Virus record (IMG/VR): IMGVR_UViG_3300042566_000075
Span: 1 to 61,397 of that record
Source of the DNA: a virus
DNA: 61,397 nucleotides
Direction: 5' to 3' (one strand)
The position numbers and the translations under genes are program-made. Below, one piece after another: positions 1-9,200 of this stretch (position 1 is the stretch's first letter; the number at the start of each line of letters is the position of its first letter). The notes below the pieces were generated by a model. It saw only the letters and a program-made list of their open reading frames with translations. It did no database searches and was not told the DNA's origin.

Positions 1-127
1 CTAAGAGCATACCTAAAAGCGTAATCATCGAAACCGGCGAAGTGGCCGTCAAGTGGGGGCTAAAAGAAGCCCAGACGCTGGCGTCCCTTGGCTTTGCCGA
101 TGTCCCATCACCTATTAAGCGCGACTA
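1..127. repeat. Contig-end direct repeat, left copy
   Basis: Identical base for base to 61271-61397. It lies inside the helicase reading frame, which continues through it in phase from the right end. The length of 127 bp equals a common assembler k-mer, so I read it as the overlap of a closed circular contig. A true 127-bp terminal repeat cannot be excluded from sequence alone. Confidence 0.97.
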
Positions 128-1493
128 CACGTGGACCGGTAAGTTCAAGCCGTTCGCCCACCAAGAGGCAACTGCGTCGTTCCTCACCCTGCACAAACGC
201 GCCTTCTGCTTTAACGAGCAAGGCACAGGTAAGACCGCATCTGTCATCTGGGCCGCCGACTACCTGCTAAACCTAGGTAAAATTAAGCGCGTCCTCGTAC
301 TTGGGCCTCTTTCGATCATGAAGTCGGCATGGCAGCGCGACCTCTTCACCTTCGCTATGCACCGGTCTTGCTCCGTCGCCCACGGTGACGCCAAGCAACG
401 CAAAAAGATTATCGCCGCTGGCGCTGAGTTCGTCATCATAAACTTCGACGGGGTAGCTGTCGTTAAGGACGAGATTATAGCTGGTGGTTTCGACCTCATC
501 GTGGTGGACGAGGCGAACGCCTATAAGAACCCACAGACAAACCGCTGGAAAGTACTAGCGCAAATCTTACAAAGCACCGACGCGGCTCTATGGATGCTTA
601 CTGGTACGCCAGCAGCACAAAGCCCTGTCGATGCGTTTGGTTTGGCGAAGCTCGTAAATCCTGACGGTTGCCCTAAATACTTCGGCCAGTTCCGCGACTC
701 GGTTATGATGAAGGTAACCCAGTTCAAGTGGTCACCTCGACCCGGCTCTGACCGTATTGTCCATCGCGTACTCCAGCCAGCCATCCGGTTCGAGAAGAAG
801 GACTGCCTCGACCTACCAGAAGTGACGTACACTGAACGCGAAGCGCCTCTCACCCCCCAGCAGCGTAAGTACTACAATGAGCTTAAGAACGAGATGCTCA
901 TCGAGGCGGCAGGTGAGGAGGTCAGTGCGGTCAACGCAGCGACCAAGATAAACAAACTCCTGCAAATCAGCGGGGGTGCGGTCTACACGGACACTAAGGA
1001 AGTCATCGAGTTCGACGTATCGAACCGCCTGAATGTGGTCACGGAAGTTATTGAAGAAGCTACTAGTAAGGTACTGGTATTCATACCGTTCACGCACACC
1101 ATCGAATTGTTGCAAGCCCACCTCACCAAACACAAGATTAGCTGCGCGGTCATCAACGGCAAAGTGTCAATGAACAAGCGCAGTGAGATTGTCGAGGAGT
1201 TCCAGTCGCGGAAAGACCCACACGTGCTACTCATACAACCACAGGCTGCATCGCACGGGCTTACGCTTACGGCAGCAGACACAATCATCTGGTATGCACC
1301 AGTGACCAGTGTGGAGACCTACCTACAGGCAAATGCCCGTATCAATCGCCCCGGCCAGAAGAACGCTATGACCATTGTGCACATCAAGGGAAGCCCAGTG
1401 GAGGAGCGGCTGTACGGCATGCTCCGTGGCAACATCGAAAACCATGAAAAAATTATCGACCTATACCGAGAAATGGTAAGCGATACTGCTTGA
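1..1493 (+). CDS. SNF2/DEAD-like helicase, 3' part (gene begins at 61213)
   Basis: Superfamily 2 helicase of the SNF2-like phage type, expected to remodel or unwind DNA during replication or recombination. Joined across the contig end, the protein is 516 residues. In full-length numbering, Walker A GTGKT lies at about 94-98, motif II reads VVDEAN near 187 (DEAN in place of DEAH), and motif III LTGTP lies near 218. A C-terminal helicase domain carries motif V (QPQAASHGLTL) and motif VI (QANARINRPGQ), so both RecA-like lobes are present. A GTG at position 42 is an internal codon; the ATG at 61213 is in frame and adds 33 residues. The gene follows the HNH-like gene and precedes the coiled-coil and ssDNA-binding-like genes, inside the replication block. 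Confidence 0.93.
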   Translation, partial: KSIPKSVIIETGEVAVKWGLKEAQTLASLGFADVPSPIKRDYTWTGKFKPFAHQEATASFLTLHKRAFCFNEQGTGKTASVIWAADYLLNLGKIKRVLVLGPLSIMKSAWQRDLFTFAMHRSCSVAHGDAKQRKKIIAAGAEFVIINFDGVAVVKDEIIAGGFDLIVVDEANAYKNPQTNRWKVLAQILQSTDAALWMLTGTPAAQSPVDAFGLAKLVNPDGCPKYFGQFRDSVMMKVTQFKWSPRPGSDRIVHRVLQPAIRFEKKDCLDLPEVTYTEREAPLTPQQRKYYNELKNEMLIEAAGEEVSAVNAATKINKLLQISGGAVYTDTKEVIEFDVSNRLNVVTEVIEEATSKVLVFIPFTHTIELLQAHLTKHKISCAVINGKVSMNKRSEIVEEFQSRKDPHVLLIQPQAASHGLTLTAADTIIWYAPVTSVETYLQANARINRPGQKNAMTIVHIKGSPVEERLYGMLRGNIENHEKIIDLYREMVSDTA

Positions 1494-1517
1494 CAATGTC
1501 AAAGGGTAGTATATGTA
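1490..1517 (+). promoter_or_regulatory. Candidate sigma70 promoter upstream of the coiled-coil/SSB-like genes
   Basis: A perfect -35 TTGACA at 1490-1495, overlapping the end of the helicase gene, is followed after 16 nt by the weak -10 TATGTA at 1512-1517. The same arrangement (TTGACAATGT, then TATG after 16 nt) occurs at 53876, so the two may form a promoter class. The -10 is poor, so this is tentative. Confidence 0.45.
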
Positions 1518-1557
1518 GGGTTTGGGGTGCGCCAACCCCAACACGAAGGAGCAAATG

Positions 1558-1962
1558 ATGAATAACGAACAGTCAGTAGAAGAAATGGTGACCGCATACC
1601 GGAAAATCCGTGATGCCATCCGTGACAAAGAGGAGGAGTTCAAGGAAGAACTTGCCTCCCTGAAAGAACAATTAGACCTTGTTGCCGGAGGCTTACTCGA
1701 CATCTGCAATACGCTGGATGTAGATAGCTTACGCACCAACGCAGGAACGGTCTCTCGTCGGGTTAACACTCGGTACTGGACGAGCGATTGGGATGCGATG
1801 TATCAGTTCATTAAAGAACACGATGCACCCTTCCTGTTAGAACAACGCATCCATAATGGTAACTTGAAGCAGTTCTTGGCAGACAACCCAGAGGTTCTTC
1901 CTGTTGGCCTACAAGCCGATAACAAGTACGTCGTACAAGTCCGTAAACCTACATCTAAATAA
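1558..1962 (+). CDS. Conserved phage protein with N-terminal coiled coil
   Basis: A 134-residue protein. I chose the second of two adjacent ATGs (1558) because it lies 6 nt after AAGGAG, the spacing used by neighbouring genes; the ATG at 1555 would leave only 3 nt. Residues 1-45 are charged and rich in Glu, Lys and Leu and look like a coiled coil. The C-terminal half has a compact pattern (RRVNTRYWTSDWDAMYQF, then NGNLKQFLADNP) that I know from uncharacterised proteins next to phage helicases and ssDNA-binding proteins. No catalytic motif is visible. Its position between the helicase and a probable ssDNA-binding protein suggests an accessory role in replication or recombination, which is inference. 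Confidence 0.8.
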   Translation: MNNEQSVEEMVTAYRKIRDAIRDKEEEFKEELASLKEQLDLVAGGLLDICNTLDVDSLRTNAGTVSRRVNTRYWTSDWDAMYQFIKEHDAPFLLEQRIHNGNLKQFLADNPEVLPVGLQADNKYVVQVRKPTSK

Positions 1963-1974
1963 GGGGATATACCC

Positions 1975-2901
1975 ATGTCCAATGAAGTTTCTATTTTCAA
2001 ACAGCCCGGTGCAATCTCGACTTCGGCTAACCGTGGTCAACTCAGTGAACTCGCCAAAAGTTTCGCTGCTAGCGTAGGGGGTGGCACTAACCGCCGTATC
2101 CAGACCAACACCAACGGGACGTTTAAGCGCCTTGTAAACGGTGAGCAGATTGGCGATGCGGTACGTGGCGACATTGATGTCATTATCGTCCATGCGCTGC
2201 CCAAGGTTAGCCGTGTGTTCTATGCTGGGGCTTACGACCCTAACGCTAAGCCAACTCTACCAGATTGCTGGTCGAACAACGGCGACGCCCCAGAAGCTGC
2301 TGCGGGTAACAAGCAGTCAGCAAACTGCGTAAGCTGCCCTAAGAACGTGGTCGGCTCAGGCAGTAACGGTAAGGGCCGCGCATGCCGCTATCAGCGTCGT
2401 ATCGCAGTCATCCTACCTAACGACCCCACAGGGGAAGTGTACCAGTTCAACGTCCCAGCCAAGTCGCTCTTTGGTAAGGGTGTGGGCAATGTGCATCCCT
2501 TCGAAAGCTATGTGCGCTACCTGCTAGCTAACCACGAGTCGCCAGATACAGTGGTAACCAACATTAGCTACGACCTCAACGCCGATAGCATGGAGCTTCT
2601 CTTTACTCCTGTGCGCGGTACCAGCGACGAAGAGCGGGAACTCGTTAAACGTGCGCAGAGTGATGCAGCTACAAAGCGTATGTGCGAACTAACCGTAGCC
2701 CAGCAGGATGGTGCAAAGAAGGAGCCATCCGCTCCTGCACCCGCACCTAAAATTGCTAGGTCGGATGAGCCGGACGAAGAAGCTTCCGCTGTTATAGCGG
2801 AGCCTACGAAGCGCCCTGCTGCTAAGAGTGACGCTACCGCAGAACCTAAAGCCAACCTAGCTGCTGTCATTAGCAACTGGGGTAGTGATGAGGACGATTA
2901 A
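1975..2901 (+). CDS. Probable single-stranded DNA-binding protein
   Basis: A 308-residue protein. The centre has four cysteines at 98, 118, 121 and 137, a plausible zinc site. A central domain of about 240 residues is followed by a low-complexity Ala/Pro/Glu linker and a very acidic tail ending WGSDEDD. A zinc-bearing core plus an acidic C-terminal tail is the layout of T4 gp32-type proteins, and an acidic tail is also seen in bacterial SSB and T7 gp2.5, where it recruits partners. The gene sits between the helicase and the primase-helicase. The assignment rests on architecture and context, as I see no diagnostic OB-fold motif. Confidence 0.55.
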   Translation: MSNEVSIFKQPGAISTSANRGQLSELAKSFAASVGGGTNRRIQTNTNGTFKRLVNGEQIGDAVRGDIDVIIVHALPKVSRVFYAGAYDPNAKPTLPDCWSNNGDAPEAAAGNKQSANCVSCPKNVVGSGSNGKGRACRYQRRIAVILPNDPTGEVYQFNVPAKSLFGKGVGNVHPFESYVRYLLANHESPDTVVTNISYDLNADSMELLFTPVRGTSDEERELVKRAQSDAATKRMCELTVAQQDGAKKEPSAPAPAPKIARSDEPDEEASAVIAEPTKRPAAKSDATAEPKANLAAVISNWGSDEDD

Positions 2902-3134
2902 TGACCTACGGCTATAGCCTCAAAACCATTGAAGCTAATAGCGAAGCTGACGATGGGCATCTGGGTGTGCAGCTAGGGAGGACGTGCATTAAGCATGGAG
3001 TCTCTGTGAGCAAAGTTGCACGTGACCTTGGTGCCACACGGCAGTCTGTATACAACTGGTTCTGCGGGGTTAGCGCCCCGCAGGGCGAGTTTATCGGGCT
3101 TATCCGTAAATACATCACCAACTTCCCTGTTTAA
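2901..3134 (+). CDS. Small helix-turn-helix protein
   Basis: A 77-residue protein whose ATG shares a base with the upstream TAA stop (TAATG), so it is translationally coupled to the SSB-like gene. Residues about 34-56 (VSVSKVARDLGATRQSVYNWF) are a clear Cro/CI-type helix-turn-helix with a recognition helix ending in the common VYNWF pattern. It lacks room for a separate oligomerisation domain. It could be a regulator and is one candidate ligand for the dispersed palindromes at 45.5-55.4 kb, although it lies far from them on the linear map. Confidence 0.75.
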   Translation: MTYGYSLKTIEANSEADDGHLGVQLGRTCIKHGVSVSKVARDLGATRQSVYNWFCGVSAPQGEFIGLIRKYITNFPV

Positions 3135-3188
3135 GTTTCATCCCCCACAAGCAGTAAGCAGGTTAACCTGCAGTGACGAGTGTGCCCA

Positions 3189-6035
3189 ATGGAAGAGTTT
3201 GACCTCCTATCGACAGTACAGCCATCTGAAGGGTGGTTTGCGATTTTCGGTATCAAAGGCAAAGACGATGTAAGACAGACGCTGGTTGAGACGCGTGAGG
3301 AAGCAGATAGGGTAGCCACTCTGTACCTCTCCCAAGAGCGTAATGTTTTCTTCGGTGTTGCTAAATATAAGACAGACGCAGGGCGTACCAAGGACAACGT
3401 ACAGGCGCTCCGTGCCTTATGGCTAGACATCGACTGCGGCGAAAGCAAAGCCGCAATCAGCGAAAAAACTGGCCGCCCTGACGGTTATATAGACCAAGAG
3501 ACAGGTCTTGCCGCGCTACGGGACTTCTGTGGACTCACAGGGTTACCCAAACCTACCCTTGTTAATTCAGGGCGCGGTATACACGCATACTGGACGCTTG
3601 ACCGAGACGTAACCCGCGAAGAGTGGGAGCCTGTCGCCCTCCGCCTCCGTGACTTGTGCTACACCCATAACTTCTTTGTGGACCCAGCAGTGTTTGAGGC
3701 GGCGCGCATACTGCGCATACCGGGCACGTTGAACTTCAAAGACGACCCCCCAAAACCGGTCGAAGTAATGCTCGTCGGGAAGCCGGTTAATTTTGACTGG
3801 CTTATACAGACGTTAGGTGTGAAGCACCTAGCAGCGCAGCCCAAGTGGGAGCCTACCGAACTCGGTAAGGCTATGAACAAAAGCGTCCAGTTCAACTTCG
3901 GCAAGATTATGCGCCGCAGTGAAAAGGGTGAAGGGTGCGCACAGCTTCTCCACGCGTACAGGAACCGTGATACCATAGACTATTACGATTGGTTCCACGC
4001 TATCTCGGTCGCTGCCATGTGCGAAGATGCGCCCGAGGCGGTACATATGATGTCCGAAGGGCACCCAGAATACGACCCTGCCACGGTGGAAAACAAGGTA
4101 GCCACCATCAAAGGTGCAACTAGCTGCGCTAAGTTTGAAGGGAAGAACCCAGCTTTATGTCAAGGATGCAAATGGAAGGGGGAAATCCTCGGCCCTAAGT
4201 ATCTTGGGCGTAAGATAAACGAAGCTAAGAGCAACAAAGTCGAAGAGGTCATAGATACACCCACAGGACCTAAGTCAGAAACATTCTATATACCAGAATA
4301 CCCGTTCCCGTTTTTCCGTGGGGAAGGCGGGGGTATATGGCGTAAGCCACCAAAGGGCGACGGCGACGAAGCGGAGCCTATCCTAGTATACCACAACGAC
4401 ATCTACATCGTGAAGCGTATGAAGGACAGGAAGATGGGAGAAGTCCTAGTCTTCCGCCGCCACCTACCGCTCGATGGAGTAGAAGATTTTTCGGTGCCCC
4501 TTAACGAGGTGTCCTCGAAAGACCTACTTCGCAAAGCTATATCAACATACAGCGTAGCTATTCACCCTAAGAAGTTCGACATGTTCATGGACTACGTGAT
4601 GCTGTCGGTGAACGCTACGCAGAACACAGGAAAGTTAGAAATCATGCGTAATCAATTTGGATGGGCAGACAACAACAGCCGCTTTGTCATCGGCGATCAA
4701 GAAGTTACTCGGGAGGGTATGCTCTATAGCCCACCTTCGGCAGTCACAGCGCCACTAGCACGGTATATGGGGCCGGTAGGCTCACTGGATAAATGGAAAG
4801 AAGTGTGGTCGCTGTACGGACGCCCCGGGTTGGAAGGCCATGCCTTCGCCGCGCTTAGCGCCTTTGGTGCTCCACTCTTGAAGTTCCTTAAGCAGTCCGG
4901 TGCTGCCATCAACCTCGTAAGTCCTGAGTCCGGCACGGGTAAGACAACCATCGCTCGTATGGCTATGAGTGTCTATGGGCACCCCACCGAACTTATTGCT
5001 AAGAAGTCAGACACGCTGAACGCAAAGATGCAGTGGTTGGCCATCATGTGCAACCTGCCATATTGTGTGGACGAAATCACCAATATGAGCGCTGATGATT
5101 TCTCTGAGTTGGTTTACGGTATGTCCCAAGGTAAGGGCAAAGAACGTATGACCGCGGGTGGCAACGAGCTACGTATCAACGAGACCACGTGGCAGACTAT
5201 CTCGATATGTACGTCGAACGCATCGTTCTATGAAAAGCTGTCTATCCGCAAGGATAGCCCTGACGGGGAGATGATGCGCCTGATCGAGTACCGTATTAGT
5301 CAGACGGATGCCATTAGCACCGAAGAAGGCAAGCAGATGTTCGACCAGCAGCTGATGGATAACTACGGCCACGCTGGGCCCATCTTCATGGCCTATGTGC
5401 TAGATAATATGGAGGAGGTTCTCGAAGCATGTAAGAACATCCAGTCTCGGCTTGACCTGCAGCTACGTCTAACACAGCGTGAACGCTTCTGGTCCGCTGG
5501 CGTTGCCGCTAACATCACGGCAGGTTTTATCGCCAAGATGCTGGACCTAATCGACTGGAATATGAACGATATATACCAGTGGGCATGCAACATGATTATC
5601 ACGCTGAGACAAGAGATTGAGCCGCCAGCGACGGACACAAGCCAAATCATCGGGGACTTTGTGAACCGCCACATCCAGAACACGCTCGTCGTAGACGACC
5701 AAGTGGACAGCCGTTCTAACATGGAGGTTAAACCGAAGATGGAACCGAAGGGCGAGCTAATCATTCGGTATGAACCTGACACCAAGATGCTGTTCTTTGC
5801 AGCTAAGAAGTTCAAGGAGTACTGCGTCCAGTTCCAGATTAACTACAAGGAAACCCTGCGTAGGCTAAAGAACGACGGTGTATACATAAGGAGCGACACT
5901 AAGCGGATGTCGAAGGGCATGAGGATTAACACCCTCGGCGTACAAGCACTATTCTTCGACACGTCGGTCAACGGCTTCATGGATGTAGAGGGCTTATTGC
6001 CTGTGGAGATCAGGGATGAAACTGGAGGGAGTTAG
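3189..6035 (+). CDS. Primase-helicase (AEP-like primase plus AAA/SF3-like ATPase)
   Basis: A 948-residue fusion that likely primes and unwinds DNA at the phage fork. The N-terminal 220 residues resemble the archaeo-eukaryotic primase/RepB-like family, with an acidic pair in LWLDIDCG and the basic motif SGRGIHAYWTLDRD. Residues about 250-330 form a PriCT-like helical region ending in a cysteine cluster (CAKFEGKNPALCQGCKW). From about 480 a DUF927-like ATPase follows, with Walker A ESGTGKTT near 580 and acidic motif CVDEITN near 626, then a sensor-like CTSNAS. I prefer ATG 3189 to the in-frame GTG 3180; neither has a strong ribosome site. With the polymerase at 56460 it supplies the core replication machinery. 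Confidence 0.85.
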   Translation: MEEFDLLSTVQPSEGWFAIFGIKGKDDVRQTLVETREEADRVATLYLSQERNVFFGVAKYKTDAGRTKDNVQALRALWLDIDCGESKAAISEKTGRPDGYIDQETGLAALRDFCGLTGLPKPTLVNSGRGIHAYWTLDRDVTREEWEPVALRLRDLCYTHNFFVDPAVFEAARILRIPGTLNFKDDPPKPVEVMLVGKPVNFDWLIQTLGVKHLAAQPKWEPTELGKAMNKSVQFNFGKIMRRSEKGEGCAQLLHAYRNRDTIDYYDWFHAISVAAMCEDAPEAVHMMSEGHPEYDPATVENKVATIKGATSCAKFEGKNPALCQGCKWKGEILGPKYLGRKINEAKSNKVEEVIDTPTGPKSETFYIPEYPFPFFRGEGGGIWRKPPKGDGDEAEPILVYHNDIYIVKRMKDRKMGEVLVFRRHLPLDGVEDFSVPLNEVSSKDLLRKAISTYSVAIHPKKFDMFMDYVMLSVNATQNTGKLEIMRNQFGWADNNSRFVIGDQEVTREGMLYSPPSAVTAPLARYMGPVGSLDKWKEVWSLYGRPGLEGHAFAALSAFGAPLLKFLKQSGAAINLVSPESGTGKTTIARMAMSVYGHPTELIAKKSDTLNAKMQWLAIMCNLPYCVDEITNMSADDFSELVYGMSQGKGKERMTAGGNELRINETTWQTISICTSNASFYEKLSIRKDSPDGEMMRLIEYRISQTDAISTEEGKQMFDQQLMDNYGHAGPIFMAYVLDNMEEVLEACKNIQSRLDLQLRLTQRERFWSAGVAANITAGFIAKMLDLIDWNMNDIYQWACNMIITLRQEIEPPATDTSQIIGDFVNRHIQNTLVVDDQVDSRSNMEVKPKMEPKGELIIRYEPDTKMLFFAAKKFKEYCVQFQINYKETLRRLKNDGVYIRSDTKRMSKGMRINTLGVQALFFDTSVNGFMDVEGLLPVEIRDETGGS

Positions 6036-6210
6036 CTACGAGGTTAACTGGAGAAAGTTCAAACGAGGGACATCTATATTCTTCCCCTGCCTAGACCCCA
6101 AACGCGCTAAGGCACAAGTCCTAGTGGTTACCAAGCGCCTGAAGCTCAAGGTGTTGATAAAAGCGGTGATCGAAGACGGTATTAGGGGTTTACGCGTCTG
6201 GAGAATATGA
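6016..6210 (+). CDS. Small basic protein, unknown function
   Basis: A 64-residue, lysine- and arginine-rich protein whose ATG lies 20 nt inside the end of the primase-helicase gene in another frame, behind a GGAG-like sequence. It has no recognisable motif. Its start overlap and its place just before the terminator make it the last gene of the plus-strand replication operon. A nucleic-acid-binding role would fit the charge but is not shown. Confidence 0.6.
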   Translation: MKLEGVSYEVNWRKFKRGTSIFFPCLDPKRAKAQVLVVTKRLKLKVLIKAVIEDGIRGLRVWRI

Positions 6211-6255
6211 GTATATACACCCTTGGAAGTTTGCTCCTTCCGTTAGGCACACTTT

Positions 6256-6293
6256 AACCCCCGGTTGCTCACTCAGCCGGGGGTTTTTATTTT
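6256..6293 (+). terminator. Rho-independent terminator of the plus-strand block
   Basis: A 9-bp perfect stem (AACCCCCGG at 6256-6264 with CCGGGGGTT at 6277-6285, 12-nt loop) is followed by TTTTTATTTTT. It sits between convergent transcription units. The T-run is on the plus side only, so it mainly stops replication transcripts before they enter the late genes. The stop codon of the opposing 2075-residue gene (6287-6289) lies inside it. Confidence 0.9.
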
Positions 6294-9200
6294 TCCGGTG
6301 CGGCTGCTTGAATACCCGGCAGTGCAAACGGCGCTTCCTTCTTAGTGAAGGTTGAACCGCGCATCTGGAGGTCCCGCTCACGCTTGAACGCGTCGTAGGA
6401 GTTCTGAACAGTTTCTTCCGTAACAACCAGTGGCTCGACGGGGTGCTTTTTGTTGTATTCCACGAGCTTACGCCCTGCCGCGTCCATGTCGGTACGGTCT
6501 CGACTACCGTTTGTTTCGAAGTTGTACATCGCTTCGTTGAGGTCCCGTAGAAGCGACGTGCGTTGTTTTTCCGCGGTAGCGAATAGTTTGTTCCGCGCAG
6601 CGCGCTCCTTCTGGATTTGCGCTAGTTTTGTGGAGCCGAAGCCGGAAAGCTGAGCACCCAGTTGCGAAGAGGTTATCTCTGACTTAGCCAGCATCGGTAG
6701 TTCGCCGCGTGTTTCCGCGCCTTCTTCGGACAAACGGTACGTAGTAGCTACACCCTTAAATGCAGCGGGGAGAACTTTCTCCAGACCGCGAACTACGTCA
6801 CCTTTATACATGTCGGTGAGACCTTCACCGATGCCGGTAATTAGCGAGAGTCCCGGCACGTTAGCTTCGAGTGTCCGGAAAATAGTTTCACTAGTGGTAT
6901 CCGCCGGTTTACCTTCACGGAACCAGAGACCATCAAAAGTAGTACGTGATCCGATGTTAATGTCGGATAGCTCGGATATTGGGCCATTTACCAATATGTC
7001 GCTCAAGCGGTGCTGCAAGCCATCTATACCCGGAATGGTAATTTCCCCGAACTTACTAGGCATAAACTCGTACCGGAACCTGTAGTCAGAGTCGTTAGCG
7101 GTATAAGGGTTGCGCAGACGGCGAAGCTGCGCCTCCTCGTCATCATCGTCAGCCTCAAGCATATCTATGATAGTAGCAATAGTGCTATACAGCGGGAAAC
7201 CAGTTATGCCGTGGAACAAACCACCCATAAGCAAGACGCCCGTCAGTTCGTTCATGGCCTTTAGCCGGTCTTCGACAGACAGAAAGCCTGTCTTGCCACC
7301 CGTCAAAATGCGACGGAAGTTGTTATAGAAGAACGTAGTGGTGTTAACGGCGTACTGCTTAAAGAGAAACAACGCACGGCCAACGTCAGTACCCATCAAA
7401 CGAGGGCGGTTGAAGTCGCTGTAGTTACCCAACGTATCGTTTACGACCCCCACTGCCTTATCAACAGCAGCGTCGAAGTCTTTAGATTTGTTGTACTCCA
7501 ACTCGAAAGCCATCATAAAAGCTATTTCGCGGGTGATACGCTCCGAGGTGTTAAACAACACGGACATGCCGTTTATCGTGGACTCAGCAAGCTGTCCCGG
7601 AGTATACTTAGAAGCTCGGTCGGGCGTAGCTCGACTATCGAGAATACCCGCTACCTGAGTTTCAAAGACAGAACGCTCGTCACGAGCCATGGCAAAAGCC
7701 CGCTTTAGTACCGGGTTGGACCGCACAAACTGAGACTCACCGACAGTAGGTCCAGTATAGGATAGCTCCCCGTCGTCTTCCTCGACGATACCTATAGAGT
7801 CCCATATCTTGGAATACTTAGCCAGCATGATCGAAGACTTGGCGTAGCCGTAATCAGTCCATAGGCGCGGCATCACGCGGACAGGTATACCCGTTGTTTG
7901 CGCTACTGCGGTAGCAGCAGAGGTAAGGAACCAAACAAACGCAGCGCGGTTCAGTCTCGTGACAACGCGACCCGGTTCCTCTGGATTTATCTGCTCTAGT
8001 GCACGCTCTCCGATTTCCACGACGAAGGACTCAAGGCGCGCAGCTTCATCTAGCGGGAAGCCATCAAGGGAAGCCTTCGCTTCTTCGATAGTGTTTTTAA
8101 TACGCTGAGTGTACCGTAGACTGGTAAGCTGGTTAGCGTACTGAAAAGCAGTGGTTTTAAAGTTGCGGAACACATCTGCGCTAAAACCCGTCACGTTATC
8201 AGCGTGTAGGAATTGCTTGCGGATGCTCCGCTCAGGCAGTGTCATCAGGTAAACTTGGTATATCTGGTCTTTAATAGCGCTTACATCGACCTTGCCTTGG
8301 GTAGACGCTTTGTTGATGACCGAGAATATCTCCTGCAACATCCCGCTCTCTTCTTGGAAATTTTCCCGCAGAGAAGTGATGTCGTTACCAATCCGGAATA
8401 TACCATCGGTCCGAGGTACCTTTAGCTCGCGGGCGCGTTTGCGCAGAAAATTGTTACGTGCCCGCGCGCTTTCAAAAGCATAGAACTCACGCCCAGCATC
8501 CCCCTTGCCGACACGTAGCCAGTAGTCGCCGTAACGCTTAAAGGGAAAGTACTGCTCAGGAAAAATCGCTGGGTCAACATCAGGAAACTCGTCGTCGGAC
8601 GACTCTAGCTTACTTACGCGTTCTTTCTCCCGCTCAAGGCGCACGGCCTTCAAAAGAGCTTTCTTAGAAGCGGGGTCGATATCCAGCTTTTTGATTTGCT
8701 CGTCGAGCAGTGTGCGTGTGGTGCTGAGCATATCTTTGTAGTAGTCACGTATCTCTACGTATTGCTTATGCCCATTTTCTTGCTTACCTAGCTCTTCCCA
8801 CAGGTCGTACACCTCTTCGATCTGCGTCCGACGTTGGGTCAACTTGCCTTTAAAAGCAGCTTTTTGTTTAGGTGTAGCGGCTTTGTCCGCAATCAAAGCT
8901 TCATATCGCCGTACAACAGGGTCGTTAACAAGGGCGTCCGCCACTGTGTCATGGGCAGTCGGGTCCACACGATTTAGACGCGCAAGATGCATAGTGCTGC
9001 CCAGCACCTTTTGGCCGTTCTTACCCACGAACTTGGCGAAGCGCTGTGATATCTTAGCGAACCCACTGAGGTAAGCATTACGTTCTGCTCGCGCTTCATC
9101 TTCGAGAGTGGCTATACGCCGCAGGGCGGGCACTTCGCCTTCTTTCCATGCAATAATCCCGTCGGAGGGTAGCGCGTACAAGATACGTTTGAGCATAGTA

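Noticed and set aside
42-1493. GTG at 42 as the helicase start
   Set aside because: The frame is open across the contig junction to an ATG at 61213, which adds 33 residues and has a nearby purine-rich ribosome site.
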